Assembly: GCA_944322665.1 (NCBI GenBank)
Contig: CALUPM010000014.1
Span: 1 to 35,155, forward strand
DNA: 35,155 nucleotides
Reading direction: 5' to 3'
From: Candidatus Gastranaerophilales bacterium
GTDB taxonomy: Bacteria; Cyanobacteriota; Vampirovibrionia; Gastranaerophilales; Gastranaerophilaceae
The notes below the pieces were generated by a model. That model was not told where the DNA came from. It did no database searches and was given only the letters and a program-made list of their open reading frames with translations. The translations under genes and the position numbers were made by a program. Shown in pieces: positions 7,321 to 14,342 of the stretch. The number at the start of each line of letters is the position of its first letter. The first letter of the stretch is position 1.

Positions 7321-7450
7321 TGTCATCCTGAAGCGCACAAGTAGAGGCTGAAAGGCGTATGCCGTACCCGTTTACTGCGAGTGCGAAAAGCCGGAGGATC
7401 TCCTTAAAAAATCAATGGGATTCTTCGGTCGCAACTCCCTCAGAATGACA
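7321..7450 (-). mobile_element. 130-bp MITE-like element, copy 2 (inverted)
   Basis: This element has exactly the same length as the copy at 3495-3624 and is its near-identical reverse complement, bounded by TGTCATCCTGAAG and CTCAGAATGACA. The inner part includes CCGTACCCGTTTACTGCGAG, matching the other copy with one change. It closes the right inverted arm around the kinase-HEAT pair. Confidence 0.7.
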
Positions 7451-7878
7451 TGAAGAAGCGCAAGTAAATTCTTCGTCCTCTCACAAAAACGATACTCAAT
7501 CGTTTTGCCGGCAGAGCGCTTCACCCTACCGAAAATCCGCAAGTTCGGAATGACAGTGAAAGACAAAATGGGATGGACAAATCCAAACCACAACATTTTC
7601 TGCTATTGCGACAACAGAAACCCTCCGACCATTGCGGAGCAAACAATCAATGTTCCGTTTCATAACATCAAAGCATGTGCTGTTTGAGTGCGAAGCACGA
7701 GTTCACTTGCTTAATCTGAAACAGTTACAATTGATTAGTGAGTGAAGCGCCGTCGGGAGCTTTTTTGCGGTACTTTCTTGTCGGCACAAGAAAGTACCAG
7801 ATTTTATTGAAATAAATATATTTAATATAAAAAATCGGATTGGTACATCCGACCTACCCGCTGAATTTTTGTGTTTTA
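7451..7878. other. Intergenic stretch without a supported gene
   Basis: Some 430 bases hold no convincing coding region. Visible items are TTCGGAATGACAG (about 7543-7555), which resembles a MITE end, a strong hairpin (7769-7798), and a short palindrome TCGGATTGGTACATCCGA (about 7834-7851). The 60-codon frames here on both strands have no start signals and read through these repeats. Confidence 0.6.
7769..7798. repeat. 13-bp perfect hairpin GGTACTTTCTTGT / ACAAGAAAGTACC
   Basis: The two 13-base arms pair perfectly around a CGGC loop. It is not followed by a T run, so it is not an obvious terminator. A similar sequence is, as far as I recall, a common dispersed element in other bacterial genomes; that part is memory, not a search. 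Confidence 0.6.
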
Positions 7879-8643
7879 TCACCATGGATAATGTTTCTTA
7901 ATCTGCCAGCCGTCCATCATTATTAACATTCCGCACATTCTGCTTTCATCTGCACCTTCCTGACAACGCTTCAGGTAATCTTCATATTTGTATGATGAAT
8001 AATTGTAAAATTCAAGTTTTCCCGGTGAATCTTTATCTGTTCTAAGCATCATTAAAAAAAAGATCTCGTCCCATAACATTTGGGTTTTTTAATCCGTTTA
8101 TATCTACCCAGAATAATATATTTGTTATTCTGTCGTCACGGTCTTCTGCTGTACCATAATTATGTGAATCGGATCTGATAAAAATATAAGTTCCGTCATT
8201 CAGCATAATAAACATACGGTAAGCCTGAGCCCGGCACCTGAAACCAGTGACCCGTCAATATTTGTGAATTCTTTTGTGTATCCGGCATTTCTAAATGTTG
8301 TATATTCAGCCTTTTTTACTTTCGGAAGGTATGGAACTACATAAGTTGATGAAAATTTTTTAATTGTTTCCTCGATATTGCTTTCCGTAAGTGCAGTATT
8401 GTGATTTGAGTAAATATCCCAGCCGGAAACATCTCCATATTCTGCTATTGAATAATTGACAGCCTGCGATAACACGGTGTAAGCTCTTTTTAAACGTGTT
8501 ACGGTTTATATTTTTTGCCATTTGCCTATTAAAGACGGAAGTGTCATCGCGATTACCACTCCTAAAATGCCAAGTGTAATCAAAACTTCTGCAATGGTAA
8601 ATCCGTTAAACTTTTTTTCATTGCTATGTTTTGATAATTCCAT
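7879..8643 (-). pseudogene. Broken type IV pilin-like (prepilin N-methylation domain) gene
   Basis: From ATG 8643, preceded by GGAGA, the frame reads a prepilin leader and helix with the core GFTIAEVLITLGILGVV and MTLPSLIGKWQ, then meets an in-frame TAA at 8506-8508. The same frame continues after the stop (TVTRLKRAYTVLSQAV) to about 8225-8240, where a frameshift moves the reading to AYRMFIMLNDGTYIFIR and NGLKNPNVMGRDLFF. A second frameshift in an eight-T run (about 8058-8066) restores a frame ending KHYPW-stop at 7879. One nonsense codon and two frameshifts make this a clear pseudogene of a secreted pseudopilin. Its promoter region is shared with the divergent HTH gene. Sequencing error could explain the T-run indel but hardly all three lesions. 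Confidence 0.85.
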
Positions 8644-8718
8644 TAAGTCTCCAGTGTTAAATAAGTACATTTAATAATTGTATATTACATTATATAATGC
8701 ACTTTGTCAATTTTATTT

Positions 8719-8727
8719 TGTTATAAT
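8719..8727 (+). promoter_or_regulatory. Extended -10 promoter (TGTTATAAT) for the small HTH gene
   Basis: TGT-TATAAT at 8719-8727 is a consensus extended -10. Transcription would begin near 8734, about 17 nt before the ATG at 8751. No good -35 at 17 nt is seen, which extended -10 promoters tolerate. Confidence 0.5.
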
Positions 8728-8750
8728 TTATTAAATAGTATTATTGTACA

Positions 8751-8990
8751 ATGAATAGTGAATGCAGATTGGATGTGGACAATTTAAAAGAACAGATAAA
8801 GTATCTTGCGGCGATACAAGGCATTACTATGAATCATCTTAAGCAGGAAGTAAATTCCAAATACAATAAAACCGACAGTGTAAGAAATCTTGGCAATAAA
8901 CTGCGAAATAAAACTTTTCGGGTTTCCGAACTTGCAGAAATAGCAGATATCTTAGGATACGAAATTTATCTGCACAAAAAAGCCGTATAA
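8751..8990 (+). CDS. Small HTH (XRE-like) DNA-binding protein
   Basis: The 79-residue protein is helical and charged. Residues about 10-75 read as an XRE-like fold: LKEQIKYLAAIQGITMNHL, then a NLGNKLRNKT segment suited to a recognition helix, then VSELAEIADILGYEIYL. I recall similar small proteins in Firmicutes and gut bacteria, usually annotated as HTH or hypothetical. No catalytic motif is present. It has its own extended -10 promoter and diverges from the pilin pseudogene. Its target is unknown; autoregulation is plausible from size and layout only. No strong ribosome-binding site precedes the ATG. Confidence 0.65.
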   Translation: MNSECRLDVDNLKEQIKYLAAIQGITMNHLKQEVNSKYNKTDSVRNLGNKLRNKTFRVSELAEIADILGYEIYLHKKAV

Positions 8991-9000
8991 ATTTAAAGCA

Positions 9001-9648
9001 TTACTTCAAAAATATTTTTGCGGTTTCAATGTCAAATTGAGTAGTAATTTTGATATTTTTGTAGCTTCCGTCAAGGATGTAAACAGTTTGCCCCAGTGCC
9101 TCAAGCATTCCGGCATCATCAGTAAAATTCTGGTCTTTAAGTTTGTCGTGCGCCCGTTTTATAAGTTTGTATTCAAATGCCTGCGGGGTCTGGGTGTTGT
9201 ACAGCTTTGAGCGGTCAATTGTGCGGATAATTTTGCCGTTTTCGACTTCTTTAATTGTGTCAATAGTTTTTGTTGCGACGGTCAGTGCCTTCATATCCTT
9301 AACCATTTCAATACAGTTGTTTACAATATCCGTAGTAATCATAGGACGCGCGCCATCGTGGATTATTACGTAATCGCATCCGGATAATTTGAGCCCGTTA
9401 TATACCGACTGCTGGCGGGTAGCGCCGCCTTCCGTAAAGTGAACTTTTTTGTAGTCTTTAAAAATTTCTTTTAGTTCGTCCATTATCGAAATGTGCGAAC
9501 AGACTATAATTTCATCGACATTTGAAGCCTCAAATGAGTCGATTGTGTATTTGATAATCTCTTTACCGTAAACTTTTTCAAGCAGTTTGTTCTTGTTTCC
9601 GAATCTTGATGATGTTCCTCCGGCTGTTATTACGGCATTAATTTTCAT
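9001..9648 (-). CDS. ispD: 2-C-methyl-D-erythritol 4-phosphate cytidylyltransferase IspD
   Basis: The 215-residue protein is slightly shorter than typical IspD. It transfers CMP from CTP to methylerythritol 4-phosphate, the step before IspE in the MEP pathway. Seen motifs are VITAGGTSSRFG with a following Lys (nucleotide loop), GGATRQQSVYNGL, IIHDGARP, and TQTPQAF followed by TDDAG, all diagnostic of IspD. GGGAG precedes the ATG at 9648. The variant TAGGTSSRFG replaces the more usual AAGxGxRMG, a common substitution. It is not in an operon with ispE, which lies 5.5 kb away on the other strand. The ribitol-phosphate cytidylyltransferase TarI is a distant alternative, but no teichoic acid genes are near. 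Confidence 0.92.
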   Translation of the reverse strand: MKINAVITAGGTSSRFGNKNKLLEKVYGKEIIKYTIDSFEASNVDEIIVCSHISIMDELKEIFKDYKKVHFTEGGATRQQSVYNGLKLSGCDYVIIHDGARPMITTDIVNNCIEMVKDMKALTVATKTIDTIKEVENGKIIRTIDRSKLYNTQTPQAFEYKLIKRAHDKLKDQNFTDDAGMLEALGQTVYILDGSYKNIKITTQFDIETAKIFLK

Positions 9649-9784
9649 ATTTTAACTCCCGCATAAATCTTATATTATAAATTTTACCACAAAAATATCG
9701 TAATTAAATTTAACATGACACTTGATTTATTTGATTTTTAATATATGATAAAATTACACAACTAGCTAGAAAAGGAAATTTATT

Positions 9785-9976
9785 ATGTCAAAAAAATGTG
9801 ATGTATGCGGAAAAGAATCTTTAAAGGCAGCAAAATTAACATTCTCTCATAAACAAATCGTGCACCGTCAGATGCCGAATCTTCAGTCGGTTAAAGTAAA
9901 TGTAAACGGACAAACTAAGAGAATTAACGTCTGCACTTCTTGCCTCAGAGCAGGCAAAGTTCAGAAAGCTGTTTAA
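9785..9976 (+). CDS. rpmB: Ribosomal protein bL28, zinc-binding form
   Basis: This 63-residue protein of the 50S subunit starts MSKKCDVCGK and ends with NVCTSCLRAGKV. The two CxxC pairs mark the zinc-ribbon version of bL28. The middle HKQIVHRQMPNLQSV matches the conserved core. AAGGA lies about 9 nt before the ATG at 9785. It is monocistronic between ispD (divergent) and a terminator that also serves the convergent TonB-C gene. Confidence 0.93.
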   Translation: MSKKCDVCGKESLKAAKLTFSHKQIVHRQMPNLQSVKVNVNGQTKRINVCTSCLRAGKVQKAV

Positions 9977-10001
9977 TTTTTGAACTTACGCAAATTTTAA
10001 C

Positions 10002-10032
10002 AAAAGAGCCTTGATTTATTCAAGGCTCTTTT
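10002..10032. terminator. Bidirectional terminator between rpmB and the TonB-C genes
   Basis: A perfect 13-bp stem, AAAAGAGCCTTGA (10002-10014) with TCAAGGCTCTTTT (10020-10032), encloses a 5-nt loop with A/T runs on both sides. It includes the last codons and stop of the minus-strand gene ending at 10016. Confidence 0.88.
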
Positions 10033-10657
10033 GTATTTCATAAGGATTAATAAACTTTTTGCCTGCCGGTTGTTTTTTGATTATTTCAATTTCCGGATTG
10101 GAAGGTGATGTCTGCTTAGTTTCCGGCTGTGCATGCCCTGCCGGCTGTACCTGTTTTGTTTCCTGCTGCGCCGGCTGCGTAGACGGTTTTAAAATTTCTT
10201 CCATATTCTCCGGCACAAAATCAGAGTTGAAATCAAAATCAAGGTTTGCATCTTCAAGCATTTTAATAAGTTTTAGAATATTCAAATCCATATTCAAAAC
10301 AACCCCGACTTCTTCTCCGTCCTGAAACCCGGGCGGCGGATAGGGCGAAGATTTTTGTATTGCATCAATAACACGTTTGTCGTAATCTTCATTTCCGGAA
10401 GTCTGCGTTATTTCATAACTGATTAATTTCCCGTTTTTATCGACTTTAAAAGTAACAAGAGTTGCAAGATTGTCGTCGGTTGATGGCATATTGAAATTTT
10501 TGATAATCTTTTTCCCGACTTCCAGAGAATAAGCCTGCATTTCCGGATTTCCAAGAAGCGGGCTTATTACTTCCATATCACCTGAAAAGTCCATAGCAAA
10601 AACTTTTCCTGTAAAAACACAAATAAAAACGATGAGAATAAATATTTTTTTTATCAT
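10016..10657 (-). CDS. Secreted TonB C-terminal-domain protein (third of set)
   Basis: From ATG 10657 the protein is 213 residues with a Sec signal peptide (IKKIFILIVFICVFTGKVFA). I chose this start because AAGGA lies just upstream and the open frame above it (to 10699) would put 14 odd residues before the signal. The mature part contains a TonB_C-like segment: ATLVTFKVDKNGKLISYEIT then TSGNEDYDKRVIDAIQKSSP and YPPPGF. A Pro/Gln/Thr-rich tail follows. Unlike classical TonB it has no Pro-rich spacer before the domain and its N-terminus looks cleavable, so it probably acts free in the periplasm. It lies 7 nt after the preceding gene in the same operon. Function unknown. Confidence 0.72.
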   Translation of the reverse strand: MIKKIFILIVFICVFTGKVFAMDFSGDMEVISPLLGNPEMQAYSLEVGKKIIKNFNMPSTDDNLATLVTFKVDKNGKLISYEITQTSGNEDYDKRVIDAIQKSSPYPPPGFQDGEEVGVVLNMDLNILKLIKMLEDANLDFDFNSDFVPENMEEILKPSTQPAQQETKQVQPAGHAQPETKQTSPSNPEIEIIKKQPAGKKFINPYEIQKSLE

Positions 10658-10664
10658 AAAATCC

Positions 10665-11426
10665 TTATTTTTTGTTGACGTCCATAACGTAATAATCAAA
10701 AGTCATCAGGATATTTATTTCTTTGAGATTTTTGTCTGCATTCTGCGGGAAAGCGTCAAAAGGTTCAGTATTTTTTACTGCCGCAATTGCGCTGTCGTCA
10801 TTATTTTTATTCCCGGAACTCTGTTTAATTTCACATGAGATAAGTTTTCCCTCGCGGCTGATTTTAAATTGAACTTTAGCAACCCCGCCGCTGTTTGTGA
10901 CCGGAAGCTTCCAGTTTTCGCGGATTTTTGATTCGACAGATGTTATGTAATCTTTCATTTCCGGATATTTTTCTCCGTACTTTTTGATGAGTTCAGAGTT
11001 GTTCGACCGGGTATTTTGTTTCCTCAATTGTCTGGTCGTAACAAGTTTTTGAACCATTTCATCATCTTTTACAAAATTGTTAATGTTGTTAAAGAAAGAA
11101 TCTTCATTTACTTTTTTCATAAAAGCATAAGATTCCTGCCAGACTTTCGGGGATTCATATTTTTCCGGATTGTATTCCTTAACTTTAATAATCCCGATTT
11201 TGTCTTCATTAATTCCGTATTTCAGATAGGCAATTTTTTCTTTGTCGCTGTTGTTCTTAAATCTGACAACATAATAAAGGTTGTTTTCGTTTTTGGATAT
11301 TGAATCGTGGTCAAGGTAGATGTATTTTTCGGTATTCGTAATATTGAGTCTAATCCAGTCAGCAGCGTAGGCGGCTGAATTCAGCGAAAGAATTGCAATA
11401 CCTAATATGATTGTTTTTTTAATCAT
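10665..11426 (-). CDS. Secreted two-domain protein with TonB_C-like C-terminus (second of set)
   Basis: The 253-residue protein has a signal peptide (IKKTIILGIAILSLNSAAYA). An N-terminal beta-rich domain starts ADWIRLN and carries IYLDHDSI, resembling the surface-adhesin-E/WxxV-type domain. The C-terminal domain reads IRENWKLP, VAKVQFKISREGKLISCEI, QSSGNKNNDDSAIAAVKN, EPFDAFP, the TonB_C pattern found in TonB and TolA tails. GAGGA precedes the ATG. It is a paralogue of the gene at 11503-12336, with the same order of domains. No exbB/exbD or receptor gene is nearby, so energy transduction is not implied. Confidence 0.75.
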   Translation of the reverse strand: MIKKTIILGIAILSLNSAAYAADWIRLNITNTEKYIYLDHDSISKNENNLYYVVRFKNNSDKEKIAYLKYGINEDKIGIIKVKEYNPEKYESPKVWQESYAFMKKVNEDSFFNNINNFVKDDEMVQKLVTTRQLRKQNTRSNNSELIKKYGEKYPEMKDYITSVESKIRENWKLPVTNSGGVAKVQFKISREGKLISCEIKQSSGNKNNDDSAIAAVKNTEPFDAFPQNADKNLKEINILMTFDYYVMDVNKK

Positions 11427-11455
11427 AAATTTTTCCTCATTTGCTATAACTTTTG

Positions 11456-11492
11456 AAAAAGAGAAATCATAAATTTAAATTTATGATTTCTC
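11456..11492 (-). terminator. Terminator with a 32-nt perfect palindrome after the first TonB-C gene
   Basis: Bases 11461-11492 are a perfect palindrome, GAGAAATCATAAATTT and its reverse complement with no spacer. On the minus strand it is followed by TTTTT (11456-11460). It lies between the genes at 11503 and 11426, so it should separate them at least partly. Confidence 0.75.
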
Positions 11493-11502
11493 TGGAAGAA
11501 AA

Positions 11503-12336
11503 TTATTTTACGTAGTTTTTAAAGAATTTTTGTTGAAAATGCAGCGGAATATTAATCACGGTAGACGTAAGCATATTTCCATCCGGAAAAGGGCTGAACG
11601 GAGCAGAAAGCATAATTGCGGCAAGCGCAGCGCGTTTAGCTTTTTCTCCGCCTGAAGAATTGAGGATACGATATCCGTTCAAACTTCCGTCCATATTAAT
11701 GCTTAATACGATATTAATATCTGTGTAGATTGTGGATATTGTTGTATTCCAGTTTGAAAGAATTTTATCTTTTACTTTCTGGGCGTAAGCATTGAAAGCA
11801 GGGCTTTCTGTATAATTGCTGTATGAGTAAGTATTTCCCGTATTGTATGCAGAACTGTAATTGCTGCTTTGATTTACTGTTGCTGTGTTCTGCGGCTGCT
11901 GCTGATTATAGTCTGTATTATATCCTGTATTCATGTTTTGGGTGTAAGCAGAGCCTGATTGTCTATATTGTTGTGTAAGTGCATAATTGTGAGCCGGAAG
12001 CAGAATTTTATTTTTTTCCGCATCTTTCATAAATGCTCTGGAATGTTTTGCATAAAAAACAGGATCATATTTATCTATTTCATAATCTTCAACGCGGATA
12101 ATTCCGATTTTGTTTGTTGAATAGTCTGATTTTATATAAGCTAATTTAACAGGTTTGTCAAATTTTTTGTATAAAATTGAATAAACGCACCTGTCATGTG
12201 AAATGTATTTTATTGAATCATTATCAATAAACATCTGGATATTCGGGTTCCCGCTTTCCAGCGCAACCCATGTTGCAGCCTGTGCCGACATAGCACTCAT
12301 TAAACACATTGCCAAAATTAATAATTTCTTTTTCAT
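11503..12336 (-). CDS. Secreted two-domain protein with TonB_C-like C-terminus (first of set)
   Basis: The 277-residue protein has a signal peptide (KKKLLILAMCLMSAMSAQA) followed by ATWVALESG and MFIDNDSI, aligning with ADWIRLN and IYLDHDSI in the next gene. Then come KIGIIRVEDYEIDKYDP (compare KIGIIKVKEYNPEKYES), a Gln/Asn/Tyr/Ser-rich linker (about 125-175), and a TonB_C-like domain with KVKDKILSNWNTT, NIVLSINMDGSLNGYRIL and NSSGGEKAKRAALAAI. The conserved SSG and the final APFSPFP match its neighbours. It is a clear duplicate with a more diverged linker. It probably acts in the periplasm or on the outer envelope. Confidence 0.75.
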   Translation of the reverse strand: MKKKLLILAMCLMSAMSAQAATWVALESGNPNIQMFIDNDSIKYISHDRCVYSILYKKFDKPVKLAYIKSDYSTNKIGIIRVEDYEIDKYDPVFYAKHSRAFMKDAEKNKILLPAHNYALTQQYRQSGSAYTQNMNTGYNTDYNQQQPQNTATVNQSSNYSSAYNTGNTYSYSNYTESPAFNAYAQKVKDKILSNWNTTISTIYTDINIVLSINMDGSLNGYRILNSSGGEKAKRAALAAIMLSAPFSPFPDGNMLTSTVINIPLHFQQKFFKNYVK

Positions 12337-12507
12337 ATTTAACCCTCATACTTTTTAAAAACATTATAATAGTAAACAGGCAAGTTGTGCAAGTTTTTAA
12401 AATCCGTAAAATTTTATTAAGTGATGTTACAAGATTGTAAAATAGATTTGTTTTTTTTGCATGAATAAAATAAAATATAATTGGGAAATTTGAGGGATTA
12501 AATTAAT

Positions 12508-13023
12508 ATGTTAAAAGAAGAGGTTAAAGAAAAAACTTTATCTCCGCAGCAGGTAAGAGCCATATTGAATGCGGATAACAAAGAAATTGTGGAACTTTGC
12601 AAACGTGCTTCCATACTGCCGAAAAAGAATGAAAAAGGGCAAACTTATTTTTCGTATGAAGAAGTCAGAAATTTGAGAAGACTTCAGGCGAAAAAAGATG
12701 TATCTAATCCGGTGACGGTTTCAGTGCCTGTAGCAGCATCAGCTCCTCAAAAACAGGCTTCTGCAATAAGAAATATCCTTGTTTCTTTAAAAGAGATGGA
12801 AACTAAATTAAGCGACAGGATTGCAAAAGTTATTGATGAAAAACTTGAAGGCATGGATGAGGTAGTTGTGGAACTTATCCGCTGCAAAACCGACAACGAA
12901 ACCTTGCGTCAGAAAATTATTGATTTAAATAAAGAAATTTACCAGTTAAAAAATGACCTTGGCTGTTACAAGCATGTCGGGTTTGGTATGTACAGAAAAA
13001 AAGAAAAAAATGTTTGGGAATAA
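12508..13023 (+). CDS. MerR-like HTH protein with C-terminal coiled coil
   Basis: The 171-residue protein begins with a MerR/excisionase-like winged helix (about 11-60: LSPQQVRAILNADNKEIVEL then YFSYEEVRNLRRL), then a Val/Ala/Pro linker (about 68-88), then a long heptad-rich helix (about 90-155), and a short tail with CYKHVGFGMY. There is no effector-binding domain. GAGGG precedes the ATG at 12508. The layout resembles chromosome- or nucleoid-associated adaptors more than metal-sensing MerR regulators, but this is inference. It lies just upstream of recA with a terminator-like hairpin between, so cotranscription is uncertain. Confidence 0.65.
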   Translation: MLKEEVKEKTLSPQQVRAILNADNKEIVELCKRASILPKKNEKGQTYFSYEEVRNLRRLQAKKDVSNPVTVSVPVAASAPQKQASAIRNILVSLKEMETKLSDRIAKVIDEKLEGMDEVVVELIRCKTDNETLRQKIIDLNKEIYQLKNDLGCYKHVGFGMYRKKEKNVWE

Positions 13024-13030
13024 GCAGATT

Positions 13031-13055
13031 AAAAACGCCGCTTGCCGGTGTTTTT
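13031..13055 (+). terminator. Terminator-like hairpin between the HTH gene and recA
   Basis: AAAAACGCCG (13031-13040) pairs with CGGTGTTTTT (13046-13055) with one G-T wobble around a 5-nt loop, ending in a T run. This suggests recA has its own promoter downstream. Confidence 0.75.
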
Positions 13056-13114
13056 AATTTATACGGATTTTACAAAACCGCCTTATTTGGCTACAAATTT
13101 GATTAGGGAAAACA

Positions 13115-14140
13115 ATGGCTACGAAAGAAAAAGAAACAGAAACAGCATCAAATACTGACGAAAGAAGCAAGGCTTTAAAACTTGCGATAGAAAAGATTGA
13201 AAAAGATTTTGGAAAAGGTTCAATAATGAAGCTCGGGGATAAAGTTTCGGTGAATGTCGAAGCTATACCGACCGGCTCGCTTGCGCTTGACGTTGCGCTT
13301 GGTATCGGCGGGGTGCCCAGAGGCAGGATTATTGAAATATACGGGCCTGAAAGCTCTGGAAAAACAACACTTGCCCAGCATATTGTTGCAGAATGCCAGA
13401 AAAGAGGCGGAATTGCCGCATTTGTTGATGCAGAACACGCTCTTGATCCGGAATACGCCAGAAATCTGGGTGTTAAAGTGGATGACCTGCTTATTTCCCA
13501 GCCTGATACAGGTGAACAGGCGCTTGATATCACCGAAGAACTTGTCCGCTCCGGCGCGGTTGACGTTGTTGTAGTCGACTCTGTTGCTGCTCTTGTTCCG
13601 AAAGCTGAAATTGAAGGTTCAATGGAAGATCAGCAGATGGGCTTGCAGGCGCGTTTGATGAGCAAAGCTTTGAGAAAATTGACCGGTGTAATCGGTAAAA
13701 CCAACACAACCGTAATTTTTATCAACCAGTTAAGAATGAAAATCGGCGTGATGTACGGAAACCCTGAAACAACAACCGGCGGAAACGCTTTGAAATATTA
13801 CGCATCCGTTCGTATGGAAATCAAACGTACGGAAGGTGTTAAAGGGGAAGACGGAGATGTCGGAAACCATGTAAGAGTCAGAGTCGTTAAAAACAAAGTG
13901 GCGCCTCCTTTCAGAACTGCAGAATTCGATATTATTTTTGGCAAAGGTATCTGCAAGGTCGGAAATATTCTGGATGTTGCGGTAAATCTTGATATCGTTA
14001 AAAAAGCAGGGTCATGGTTCAGCTTTAACGAGGAAAAACTCGGTCAGGGCCGTGACAAAGCAAGAGATTTCTTAACGGAAAATCCGGATATTCTGGCTCA
14101 GGTTGAAACTCTGGTCAGAGAAAAACTGGAAAAACAATAA
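13115..14140 (+). CDS. recA: Recombinase RecA
   Basis: The 341-residue protein is a full-length RecA, which forms ATP-dependent filaments on single-stranded DNA for strand exchange. Walker A GPESSGKT is at about 77-84. [18 protein letters not shown] follows as the Walker B region with loop 1, and [20 protein letters not shown] as motif 4/loop 2. The N-terminal helix [17 protein letters not shown] is present. The start ATG at 13115 has AGGG upstream. I searched the short 5' region by eye for a LexA-type inverted repeat and saw none. A terminator follows at 14209-14240. Confidence 0.97.
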   Translation: MATKEKETETASNTDERSKALKLAIEKIEKDFGKGSIMKLGDKVSVNVEAIPTGSLALDVALGIGGVPRGRIIEIYGPESSGKTTLAQHIVAECQKRGGIAAFVDAEHALDPEYARNLGVKVDDLLISQPDTGEQALDITEELVRSGAVDVVVVDSVAALVPKAEIEGSMEDQQMGLQARLMSKALRKLTGVIGKTNTTVIFINQLRMKIGVMYGNPETTTGGNALKYYASVRMEIKRTEGVKGEDGDVGNHVRVRVVKNKVAPPFRTAEFDIIFGKGICKVGNILDVAVNLDIVKKAGSWFSFNEEKLGQGRDKARDFLTENPDILAQVETLVREKLEKQ

Positions 14141-14208
14141 TTTTATCTGAGAGGAATTCTGAGGCTTCAGCCGGAGAATCCGGTTCTACAGGTTAAAAAT
14201 GTAATACT

Positions 14209-14240
14209 AAAACGATCGCTCATATAAGGCGGTCGTTTTT
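14209..14240 (+). terminator. Intrinsic terminator downstream of recA
   Basis: AAAACGATCGC (14209-14219) pairs with GCGGTCGTTTT (14229-14239) with one wobble, around a 9-nt loop and with a closing T run. It lies about 70 nt after the recA stop. Confidence 0.8.
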
Positions 14241-14342
14241 GCAATAAATTAAGATATATTAAGATTTTTTTGCCTGTCTAGCAAAAAAAAACATGTTGCG
14301 CTTTAATATGAGTACGGAAAATTAAGTAAACGGAGGCATATT

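Noticed and set aside
7505-7687. 60-codon frame with CYCDN-like composition
   Set aside because: No ribosome-binding site; starts within repeat-like DNA and matches no family I recognise.
7703-7885. 60-codon minus frame containing GTFLCRQEST
   Set aside because: It translates the perfect hairpin at 7769-7798, a pattern typical of repeat artefacts.
13056-13114. LexA-type operator ahead of recA
   Set aside because: No inverted repeat resembling a known LexA box was seen in the short upstream region.
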